Assembly (NCBI GenBank): GCA_003049465.1
Contig: PYSS01000037.1
Span: 186,001 to 250,000 of the forward strand
Length of the DNA: 64,000 nucleotides
From: Magnaporthiopsis rhizophila
Taxonomy: Eukaryota; Ascomycota; Sordariomycetes; Magnaporthales; Magnaporthaceae
Reading direction: 5' to 3'
Made by a program: the position numbers and the translations under genes. Positions 32,646 through 42,010 of this stretch are shown here, one piece after another; the stretch's first letter is position 1; the number at the start of each line of letters is the position of its first letter. The notes beneath the pieces were generated by a model. The model did not search any database and was not told where the DNA came from. It saw only the letters and a list, made by a program, of their open reading frames with translations.

Positions 32646-33294
32646 TTTGAATTGACAATGAGGAGATGCACCGAAGGATCGTTGTTTCTTGTGTTCAATG
32701 CCCTGACGTAATAAGCAAGCATGGATGGGTCGGTTACGTTTGGGCCAGATAGACGATAAATTAGTATGTACATTAGATTGCCCTGGCACCTCTTTCTACG
32801 AAGGCTATTGCGCGTGGTTTTTCTCTTTCGATCGGCGAAAAAAAATCCCATAACTGTACGGTTCAGATCATGCGGGAGCTAAACTGGTAGATCGGTCCCA
32901 ACCATCCAGGGGCGAACGTTTTGTGATCATTCAGTGTCGGTCATCCTTTCCTGGATGAATGACATCAAATCCATGTAGGCTACAAAACTCTGCAAATAGT
33001 GGGTCCGTTCTTGGCTGGCAGTTTCCTTTTTCTTGGGTTCCGGCGCGCAACAGGCCCTCTAATTGGCCTATCCCTGGAGTCGCGTCGCGTGTTGGGTCCA
33101 TCATCCATCATCGAGGCAGGTCTAGGATCTAACGGTGATGGGCCCTCCCCCACCCCAGCGATACCTAGGCAGCAGCTGGATAGGTGCCGGCTGTTTGAAT
33201 TGATTTCGACGGTCGTGGTCGAGGGAACTAGGATTTAGGAGCAGCAACTGCGAACATCTCGGTCCGCAGACATCTTCATCCGCCACAAATCACC
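32646..33294. promoter_or_regulatory. Spacer between PDA1 and DNA ligase I
   Basis: About 650 bases with the PDA1 3' UTR and the ligase promoter. An in-frame stop (TAG, 33229-33231) precedes the open extension of the ligase frame. No defined promoter element was recognised. Confidence 0.5.
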
Positions 33295-33354
33295 GTGGCT
33301 TCGAAGCAGCTCCTTACTCTGGCCGTGACGAGCGCCGCTCGCAGGACAATCAGG
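33295..33354 (+). other. Candidate non-AUG N-terminal extension of DNA ligase I (mitochondrial presequence)
   Basis: Twenty codons directly upstream of and in frame with the ligase ATG. They start at a GTG in the context CACCGTGGC, which has A at -3 and G at +4. The peptide would be (M)ASKQLLTLAVTSAARRTIR, with one Lys and three Arg, no acidic residue and alternating hydrophobic side chains, as in matrix presequences. The frame stays open back to 33232 but has no ATG. In yeast, Cdc9 makes its mitochondrial form from an upstream start 23 codons before the nuclear one. This use of GTG is inference. Confidence 0.45.
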
Positions 33355-36300
33355 ATGGCCCCCAAGCAGGCCACCTTGGGGTATGTCAAATCCTCGCAAA
33401 CCACTCTGGGGCACGTTCAGGGTTGAACCCGATTTTTGCTTCGCTGCGTGCGTAAGAGGTGACGAGAGTCGTGCTGACCGGCGCGTGTTTTGCGGCTTGC
33501 AGGAAATTCTTTGGAAAAGCCTCTCAGCCCGCTCCCGCACACCAGACCAAGCTCTCCTTTTCTCCCAAAGCAACCGGCTCAAGCTCTAAACCAAAAGGTC
33601 CCGCAGAAGAACCTGCGGCCACGGACTTGGGCACTGCTGCTGCCGACGATGACGACAAGAAGAAAGAACCCCGCACTGGCTCTCTTTCTCCCAGGCCGGA
33701 TTCGAAACAAGCTGCGACCAGCAGCAGCCGTACCGCAGTGAAACGCGAGGAGGCTGATGATAGTGCGCTCGAGGAGGACCGGCCCCCGGCTAAAAAGGCT
33801 CGCCGCGGACGCAAGGTCGTGGACGAGGACGACGATGAGGACGAGGTGAAGGAAGCTGCCTCAAAAGCCGGGCGTACCCGGAGAAAGTCACAGGACTCTG
33901 TCACCAAAGAGGACGAGGTAGAGACAGCTGCGGCGAAGAAGAAGGAGAAAAAGGAGGAGAAGCAGGAAACGGCCGAGGATGTGCCATCCAAACCCAGCCG
34001 CTCCAAGGCAAAAGCCCGGACAGGAGCCACATCCCCAAAGTCGCCCAAAGGCCGCAAGGCCGCTGCAGTGAAGGAGGAAGAAGAAAAAGAGGATGCGGCG
34101 TCTGAAAAGGAGGACTCGAGTGCAGAGTCTGCCTCGGAGGCCGAGAACAGCGCGAGTGAAGACGAGAAGCCAGAGGTGAAGGCCAAGGTGCGCAAGTCAG
34201 TCCAGAAGGCACTGTCCAAGCCCGCGGCAAAGGACCCTTTCCCCGATTGGAAGCCGGGTGAGCCGGTTCCCTATGCGGCCCTCTGCACAACATTTTCGCT
34301 CGTCGAGCTCACCACCAAGCGGCTCATAATAATGGAACACTGCTCGCTGTTCCTGCGGCAGGTGCTGCGGCTGACCCCCGGCGACCTCCTACCAACCGTG
34401 CTGCTGATGATCAACAAGCTGGCCGCCGATTATGCGGGCATCGAGTTGGGCATTGGCGAGTCGCTCATCATGAAGGCCATTGGCGAGTCTACAGGGCGCA
34501 GCCTGGCGGTGATCAAGCAAGACCAGAAGGAGATTGGCGATCTTGGTCTCGTCGCCGTCAAGTCTCGATCGACGCAGCCCACCATGTTCAAGCCGAAGCC
34601 GTTGACGGTCCGAGGCGTGCACACCGGTCTCGTCGGCATCGCCACGGTGTCGGGCAATGGTGCGCAGGGGCGCAAGGTCGATATGATCAAGAAGCTGCTG
34701 TCGTCGGCCGACGTCAACTCGACCGGCAAGGTTGACATCACCAAGGACAAGGGCGGCCCCAGCGAGGCCAAGTATCTGGTCAGGTTTTTGGAGGGTAAGC
34801 TGCGCCTGGGGCTGGCTGAGAAGACGGTCCTGGTCTCGCTCGCACAGGCAATCATAGCCCACGAGGCGTCAAAAAATGGCACCGTACCTAGCACATCGGA
34901 TATCGAAAAGGCCGAGGCGATGCTCAAGACCGTTTACAGGTACGTCCCCCATGCCACTTCAGATCCTGACAACGGGACACACAAAAAGACCGCGTTTCTG
35001 ACTGTTGTCCTGGATGTGCAGCGAGTTGCCCAGCTACGAAACTATCATCCCGGCAGTCCTGGAGCATGGTATCATGAATCTTAAGGAGAATTGCAAGCTC
35101 CGGCCAGGCATTCCTCTGAAGCCCATGTTGGCCAAGCCGACCAAAGCCATCACCGAGGTGCTGGACCGGTTCGAAAACCAAACTTTTACTTGCGAGTACA
35201 AGTACGACGGCGAGCGGGCGCAGATCCACTACGTGGCCAAGGACGCCGACGAGGAGCTTAGCCAGGCGCTGCCAGGAGCCAACAAGACGACTGGAGCGGG
35301 CGTGGCGGCCATCTTTTCGCGCAATTCTGAGGACCTGTCCAAAAAGTATCCGGATATCCTGTCCAAGCTGCACACATGGATCAAGGAGGATACCAAGAGC
35401 TTTGTGCTCGACTGCGAAACAGTGGCCTGGGACGTGGTGGAGAAGAAGGTACTCCCCTTCCAGCAGCTCATGACGCGCAAAAAGAAGGATGTCAAGATCG
35501 AGGACGTCAAGGTCAAGGTCTGCGTCTTCGCTTTCGATCTGCTGTACCTCAACGGAGCTGCTGTGGTGGAAAGGTCGCTGCGTGAGCGGCGAGAGCTACT
35601 CGCGGCCTCGTTCGAGCCAGTCGAGGGCGAGTTCGCCTTGGCCACGCACATGAACGGCCAAGAGCTTGACGAGATCCAGACCTTTTTGGACGAGAGCGTC
35701 AAGGCCTCGTGCGAAGGTCTGATGGTCAAGATGCTGGACGGAGCCGAGAGCGGGTACGAGCCCAGCAAGAGGAGTCGCAATTGGTTGAAGGTATGTTGTT
35801 TTTTTTGCTGCACGCCCGCCCATCTTCTTTTCTTGTCTATATCACAAGCTGCCTTCCGGTCCCCGTCGCGGGCACCCAACTAACCGCTGCGGTTTCTACA
35901 TGTTTAGATCAAGAAGGATTATCTCTCGGGCATTGGCGACTCTCTCGACCTGGTGGTGCTGGGTGCGTACTACGGCAAGGGAAAACGCACGTCGGTGTAC
36001 GGAGCGTTTCTGCTGGCGTGCTACAACCCGTCGAGCGACACATACGAGACGATATGCAACATCGGCACTGGATTCTCGGAAGCGGTGCTGGAGGAGCTGC
36101 ACTCGCAACTTAAAGATACGGTCATCGACCGGCCCAAGCCCTTTTATTCGCACAGCTCGGGCGGGCAGCACCAGCCAGACGTCTGGTTCGAGCCAAAGCT
36201 GGTGTGGGAGGTCAAGACGGCGGATCTCACGCTCAGTCCAAGGTACAAGGCCGGGTGCGGTGAAGGGGTCGACCCGGCAGGGACCAAGGGCATCAGCCTG

Positions 36301-36444
36301 CGGTTCCCGCGCTTCATCAAGCTCCGCGACGACAAGAAGCCGGACCAGGCCACGTCGAGCCGGCAGGTGGCCGAGATGTACCGCAAGCAGGAGAGCGTGT
36401 CCAAGAGCAAGGGGCCGGCTGTTGACGACGATTTCGAGTATTGA
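33355..36444 (+). CDS. cdc9: DNA ligase I (Cdc9), ATP-dependent
   Basis: Seals Okazaki fragments and repair nicks. Exons 33355-33380, 33503-34939, 35022-35790 and 35908-36444 give 922 residues. The N-terminus MAPKQATLGKFFGK contains a PCNA-interacting box (QxxLxxFF, Q5 to F12), split by intron 1. Residues about 25-270 are a Lys/Glu/Ser-rich disordered region with nuclear-signal clusters such as PPAKKARRGRK. The DNA-binding domain begins around 285 (PYAALCTTFSLVELTT). The adenylation motif CEYKYDGERAQIHY places the catalytic lysine near K548. FSRNSEDLSKKYPD, GLMVKML and the oligonucleotide-binding fold (IKKDYLSGIGDSLDLVVLGA, then YYGKGKR) follow. GLMVKM lies before the last intron. Fungi lack a ligase III, so this gene probably also serves mitochondria. 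Confidence 0.97.
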
Positions 36445-36851
36445 TGATCATGATCGCAATGATGGAGATGATGTGAACGGACGCGTCAAGGCATTTTATC
36501 ATGAATCTTGATCTGAGAATAGAAGGGGAAAAAAAAAAAGAAAAAAATAATTACTATCATCGAATCGTAATGGTGTTTTGTATGGGTGTGTAGATGTAGG
36601 TGTAAGAGGCTCTTGTCATGTGGCGATGAAAAAAAAAAAATGGTAACATGATCTTCGTCAATGGTCATGGCTCATATAGCTTCGTGCGACATTTATATCT
36701 CGCTCTCTTCTTGGGGACAGCAACTCTTTTCGCTTGCTTTCATTCTTTTTCTTTTTTTTTCTTCTTCTTTTTCTTTTTTTTTCTTCTTCTTTTTCTTTTT
36801 TTTCTTCTTCTTTTTCTTTTTCTTTTCTTTTTTCCTCTTGCCCTCCCTCTT
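36445..36851. other. Convergent 3' spacer between cdc9 and the CorA-like gene
   Basis: 407 bases between facing stop codons. The left half has A-rich runs (36528-36547, 36628-36640) and the right half a long polypyrimidine repeat. It must contain both polyadenylation regions. Confidence 0.65.
36751..36838. repeat. 22-bp polypyrimidine tandem repeat
   Basis: Pure C/T tract on the plus strand. The unit, C followed by nine T, then CTTCTTC and five T, recurs with periods of 22, 22 and 21 bases from 36751, then decays into CTTTTTCTTTTC. It lies just after the stop of the CorA-like gene (minus strand), so its transcript would be purine-rich (GAAGAAG and oligo-A). Confidence 0.85.
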
Positions 36852-38640
36852 TCAGTCCTTTTCCTTGACCTTGACAGCACCACCATCCTTTGGATCCTGC
36901 CCGAGCCCGCCCGCCTTTGCAACAGGGCCGAAGGTGCGGACCTTGCTCAGGGTGCGCTGGCGCATGGCGGCCATGATCTGCAGCTCCATCTTTTCGATGC
37001 CGATCTCGAGGTCGGCGTCCTCCTCGGCGTAGTGGCGCTCGCGGCGGCGGTCCCAGACGAGCCAGGAGACGACGATGGCGAGGGTCAGCGGCACGGTCAG
37101 GGCAAAGTAGATCCAAAGCGACGCGGCCACGACGGGCTGGCCGTCCTGGGCCTTGAAGTCGAAGAACCCCATGCTGAAGACGGAGGCGAGGAAGGTGGCG
37201 GGCAGGAAGATGGCGCCCAGCAGCGACAGCGTCTTCATGCTGTTGCTGTCGCGCTTGGAGGCGTGCGCCAGACGGCGCTGCTGGCTCGCGATCTCGAGGC
37301 TGAGGCGCGACTCCTTTTGCGCCAGCGTGTTGTAGAGCGCGGCGCGCTGGATGCCCAGGCGCTCGAGAGTCGTGTGCGCGTAGTTTTCGATCCCGCGCAG
37401 CTTGGAGCGGTAAAAGTCGAGGCGCGCCATCATGCCGCGGTGGGCGCGGTCCAGCTCCCCCAGGGGGCCACCGCCGCGCTCACGCGGCACCAAGGGGAGG
37501 CGGGACCGGAACAGGGTCAGGGCCTCCTCGAAGGCGCGCACGATCTCGAGGTAGGCCCGGGGCCGCTTCCAGAGCACCTGCGAGTGGCACTCGACCAGGT
37601 CGCGGTTGAGCTGGTCAAGGTCGAGGTCGAGGTTGCGCACGTAGCTCTCCTTCTCGTGGATCTCCTCGCGCATGCTGACGGCGTGCTCGAGGCGGCGCAG
37701 CCAGTCGCGGGCGTCGCGCTGCTTCATGTCACCCTTGGGGCTCAGGTCGTGGCTCAGGATAACGATGGGGAGAAGCAGCGGGTGGCCGACCTGGCCGGCG
37801 CAGGCGCGCACGTGGCGGACGGCCTCGACCAGGTCCGACGACTCGGTGCCCTTTGCGTAGCCCGACGTGATGCCGGTGCGGAACGAGTGCGACAGCATCA
37901 GCTCCCAGCCGCGCGTGCGGCCCTTTTTGCGCACGTCCGACTTGCGGAAGATGACGTGCAGGTGCGGGTCGGCGTCGTCCTCGTGGTCCATGGCGCACCA
38001 GAAGAAGGGTCCGACCACGGCGGTGCCCTCGATGGCCCGGGGCGGTAGCCGCATGCCCCGCACCATGGTCTCATACTCCTCCGCCGTGAAGGAGATGACG
38101 CCGGGCGCGAACGTTTCGGGGTCCTGCGCCTTTTGTTGCAGCCTGTGGAGTATCATCAGCCCCGTCGGCTCTTAACTCTTGGCTCTTAGGGTTCCTGGAC
38201 AAGGCGCCCCTCAAAAAAAGAAAAAGGAAAAACAAGCACTTACACTAGGCGCAGGCCGTGGAGAAGCTTGGCTCCTTTCTTGGGACTTGGCGGCTCAAAC
38301 ACTCCCTGAACGGCGGGTTCAAAGTTTTTGTCAGCACGCACGTCTTTCTTCCACTCCCTGGATATCAAAATGAACCAACCCTGCGGTGAATAAAGTTTTC
38401 AAACTCGGACATGGGCAGCGGATGCTCCTCGTTGGTGTTCATTGTCGGATCCTGGAGATGCAGAGAACACACGCATTAGCATCAGTACTACAGAAAAACG
38501 GCTGCCTAAGCAAGAGCTCCGCGGACGTGGACGGCGGGGGCAGGGCGGCGAACCGAGTAGTTTAATATCTCGAGGTAGCTCGTCGCCTCGGTCACATTAC
38601 TGCAGTCCTGCACGATTTTCTGGAATATGTAGTCGTCCAT
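36852..38640 (-). CDS. CorA-like fungal two-TM membrane protein (GMN motif not conserved)
   Basis: Member of the large fungal CorA-like group. Function is unknown and Mg2+ transport is unproven. Four exons: 38554-38640, 38380-38451, 38244-38305 and 36852-38142, for 503 residues. The start MDDYIFQKIVQDCSNVTEAT is followed by short exons coding DPTMNTNEEHPLPMSEFENF and GVFEPPSPKKGAKLLHGLRL. A long soluble domain with helical charged segments (LRGIENYAHTTLERL, LSLEIASQQRRLAHASKRDS) precedes two membrane helices: TLSLLGAIFLPATFLASVF and LWIYFALTVPLTLAIVVSWL. Where true CorA proteins have YGMNF after TM1, this protein has FSMGFFDF. The tail is basic and Lys-rich. The first three introns are inferred from frame and GTTCGC, GTTGGT and GTAAGT donors; the large exon is certain. 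Confidence 0.82.
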
Positions 38641-38680
38641 GGCTTCTGGATGGTGCAATGGCGGCACCGGCGCGTCAAGA

Positions 38681-38693
38681 GGTAGGTAGGTAG
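38681..38693. repeat. Short TAGG tetranucleotide repeat
   Basis: GGTAGGTAGGTAG, three units, about 40 bases upstream of the ATG of the CorA-like gene, so in its leader or promoter. Confidence 0.7.
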
Positions 38694-39120
38694 CTCGCGT
38701 GGGCGGAGACGAACGTTGGCGGAGCGAGCGGAACGGTTGAGTGAGAGGTGCTCAACTGCTGCTGCTGTCAGCTCGACGTATTATTTTTTTTTTTTTTTTA
38801 TCACAGTGACGAGCAGGGTTTGTAAGCAAGTGAGAGCAGCAGAGTGAGCAGAAAAGGAATTTTGAGAATAATAGTCAGTAAACATGCAAGGTCGAGAGGA
38901 AGAAAAAAAAAATCTATGATGAGAGGATGGATGAGAGACAAGGAGGTTCAAGATCGGGATTAGCGCAAGTCCATGTGATTGAGAGGGCCGGAAGCATGGA
39001 GCACTGACTGTACTGCACCAGTTTCTAAGAAATAAAAGTGAGGAAAAGAATGAAAGAAAGAAAAAGAGCCCTCGGTTCCGCGGGGAAAGCTCGACAAAAG
39101 GCCGACCGATCGACCGACGG

Positions 39121-39154
39121 GGCTTGCAGGGCTTGCAGGGCTTGCAGGGCTTGC
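39121..39154. repeat. 9-bp minisatellite GGCTTGCAG, nearly four copies
   Basis: Three perfect copies of GGCTTGCAG followed by a partial fourth (GGCTTGC). No gene overlaps it. Confidence 0.9.
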
Positions 39155-39250
39155 TTCTACATACCGATGCCAGTCCATCAAAGGCTTACCGCCTCTGGCG
39201 AGCATCGCATGCAGACAGGTAGGCTCGCGTTGGTGACCTGCATGTCGGAG

Positions 39251-39281
39251 CACACAACACACACACACACACACACACACA
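39251..39281. repeat. (CA)n microsatellite
   Basis: CA dinucleotide run of about 14 units with one early interruption (ACAACAC). It is about 100 bases from the 9-bp minisatellite. Confidence 0.9.
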
Positions 39282-40036
39282 AAAGACAAGGCCCGGCTGC
39301 CTCCCTCCCCACTCCGGCCGGCAGGCCCCGCCCTCTCTGCTTGTTCGGCCTCTTTGGCGGTGGGCGGCGTGGGCGGCTGGCTGGGACAGGAAGCAGAGAC
39401 AGGGGGCCCACAAGAGGTCCAGGCTCCTCGTCTTGGCTTAAAAGGGATTAGCGCCGTCAGCGTGGGAGCGGGGATCGACGACCGAACCCCAGCATCTCCG
39501 TCCATCCATGGGCTGGCGAAACCCCAACCTCGTGCCATATTCGACCATACATACAGTACCATGGTTTGCTGGCGTGGCCCACATGCGGGATCGATGATGC
39601 ATGGCCAATTTTCTGGTACGCCCATTCTGGCTGCAAAGGTGGTTGCCTGGCTTTGAGCGCGTTCTTGCATCCCAAAGGCAGCGAGCAAAACATGTCAGTT
39701 GGAGGGCCAAGTAGGTGTTCATAAAAGAAATACAATCAGAATATTCAATAACGGCTGCTAGGTTACTCTTCTATGCATGTTATCCAAGGTATAACACCGA
39801 GTCCGCCCCCCCTACCAAATAAAGAGACCACTAGTTTTTCCTTTCGTTTTTCCCTCCCACCCAAGCCGTCCCAGAACCAAGCCGCCCGTCCGCCCCGTTC
39901 ATCAAACTCCAAGAGACATGAGCAGTGAGAGGGATTCAGATGGACCATGATGCCACACGCCCCGCCTGCTTCTTTCCAAAGTTGCCTGCCTCCAAGATCA
40001 AAACTGGCACCGCTAGTGTCGCCAGCGCGTGCAGAA

Positions 40037-41778
40037 TTAAAAGTCGGAAAACAAGTGGCCGTGTCTATGTGGATACAGCAGCCGCCCAGTCAGCCAAACC
40101 AATCGAGCACAAAGCAGGGCGGGGCATAGAACAAAAGGTTGGCTTACTCGTCCGCGCCCGTCTGGCCATATCGTTCCGTCTCCTCCGGATACCTGTCAAA
40201 CTGGCTGGCGTCACCGGCTCCGGCCTTGACAGGCGGCGTGTACGGCGCGTCAATGTCCTTGCGCGCCAGTCGGTCCCACGTAACCTCGAGGAACCAGGGG
40301 TGGTTCTTGACGTCTTGCGAGCCGCCAAACAAATTGCCCAGACGCTTGGTCAGATCTGCCGTGATCAGTCGCTGGAGGAGATCCTTTGCATCTGGGTTGA
40401 TGTATGCCGGATACTTGACCTTCCCCTCTGCAAGCCACCACACACACATATCGCGTCAGTAACAGTAACCGACATCTCGTAATCGTCTTCCACTTGAGAG
40501 GAGTCCATTGGGCACGTACGGATAATGTTTTCGTAGATCTTCATGGGCGAGCCGCTGTCCCAGAAGGGCGTGTAGCCGCAAAGCATCTCGTAGATCAAGA
40601 TGCCCAGCGACCACCAGTCGACAGACTTGTTGTAGCCCTTGTTGGACACCACCTCGGGCGCCAGGTAGTCGGGCGTCCCGCAGAGCGTCCACGTCTTGTC
40701 CGGCACGCGCTTGGCAAAGCCAAAGTCGGTGATCTTGAGGTGGCCATGACGGTCCAGGAGGAGGTTTTCCGGCTTCAGATCTCGGTATATGATGTTCTTG
40801 GCGTGTAGGTACTCAAGCGCCAACGTCACTTCGGCCGCGTAGAACTTGGCCACTGGGTTCGGGAAGCGCTGCGGGCGGGGTGACGATTAGCTTGACTGCA
40901 CCTTGGGTGTCCCAAAAATACCACCGCCACCAATGCCGCCACTAGCATGAGAGTAGTCGAGGGGAAAGGCCAGGGCCAGACTGGTCCTAGCGCCCACCCC
41001 CTTTTCCGAGGCCCGAAGTTTCCAAGCGCATCGACGGACAGGACACTTACGCCAGACTTCCTCAGTAGCGAAAAGAGCTCGCCGCCCTCAACAAAGTCCA
41101 TGACCATGTATAGATTCTTGCAATCTTGAAAGGTACCCCACAGCGTGATCAAGAATGGGTTCTTGACCTCGCCGAGCATCTTCCTCTCGTCATTGGTGTG
41201 CTCGACTTGCTTCATCTTGACCACCTGGGCTTTCTTCAAGACCTTGACGGCATAGAACCTCTGGTTGTGTCTCGACTGGACGAGGTGGACTCGGCCGAAA
41301 CTACCGGTGCCGAGAGTCCTCAGTATCTCGAAGTCGGCCAGCGAGTACTTGCCCTTGGTCACGCGGACCTGCTGCTCCTGCGCTGGAATTTGTTGTTGTT
41401 GCTGCTGCGGCTGCTGTTGCTCCTGTTGAGCCTGGGCCTGTGGCTGGGCCTGAGGCTGCGCGGCTGTTTGCTGCGACATGGTGGGTTGGGCCTGGTGAGC
41501 CTGCTGGTGTTGTTGTTGTTGCGATAGGCCTTGGGCGGGGTTCCCGTGCGAGGGCGGTAAGGGGAATCGGGATTGTATCTGATTCTGATAGCCGACCGAG
41601 AGGTCGTCATGCTGTTGAGGGGGGTTTATCAGGTTGGAGATGCTCGGTAGGTTCTGCGGTTCTAGAGTGCCAGGAGAAGGCGTGTGCGCCGGCGGCGTGT
41701 GGTAGACGGGTTGTGGTGCTGTTGCTGGGTTCATGGTCGAGTGCTGGGCCTGGGACCCGGGGTGGTGGTGCGCTTGCC

Positions 41779-41810
<32 letters not shown>

Positions 41811-42010
41811 GCCTGTGCTTGTGCTTGCGGCAGCAGCTGCTGTCCGGACGCAGCGGGGGCCGCAGCAGCAGGAGAGCCTGCCGAGGCCAGGGCCTGGTCG
41901 AAGCTTTGCGCGGCCGTGGGCGTGACGGGGCTCGTCGGCTGGCTGGTGGAACCACGATCGGGGTTGCCCTCCCTTGTCCGCTTCTTCTTGAGAAAGCCTA
42001 GCGAAGGCAT
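40037..42010 (-). CDS. pkaC: cAMP-dependent protein kinase (PKA) catalytic subunit
   Basis: AGC-family Ser/Thr kinase released from its regulatory subunit by cAMP. Exons 41051-42010, 40520-40868, 40148-40427 and 40037-40064 (28 nt) give 538 residues. The N-terminus MPSLGFLKKKRTREG and a Gln/Pro/Ala-rich region (residues about 55-215, with Q10 and several mixed Q tracts) are typical of filamentous fungi. The kinase domain starts near 222: GTGSFG at 234-239, K256 in YAVK, YRDLKPEN with catalytic D350, DFG, and TWTLCGTPDYLAPE with the activation-loop Thr. Intron 3 begins GTAAGC inside an apparent GAG TAA end. Splicing to 40064 removes that stop and adds EHGHLFSDF, restoring the C-terminal FxxF that docks on the kinase core. 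The first intron is 182 nt. Confidence 0.96.
41783..41806 (-). repeat. (CAG)8 tract coding polyglutamine in the PKA N-terminus
   Basis: Eight perfect CTG triplets on the plus strand, read as CAG (Gln) in the kinase gene. Neighbouring CAA/CAG triplets extend the Gln run to ten. The other Gln tracts of the same exon are mixed with Ala, Pro and Glu. Confidence 0.85.

Larger units (their letters stand above)
38641..40036. other. Upstream region of the CorA-like gene and 3' flank of the PKA gene
   Basis: 1.4 kb with no recognisable gene. It includes a (TAGG)n tract just upstream of the CorA-like ATG, an oligo-T run at 38785-38798, a 9-bp minisatellite and a (CA)n tract. Open frames across the minisatellite repeat SPA-type residues and are not gene-like. 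Confidence 0.55.

Noticed and set aside
31725..32789. Overlapping frames over PDA1 on both strands
   Set aside because: Shadow frames of a conserved, highly expressed gene with G/C-ending codons.
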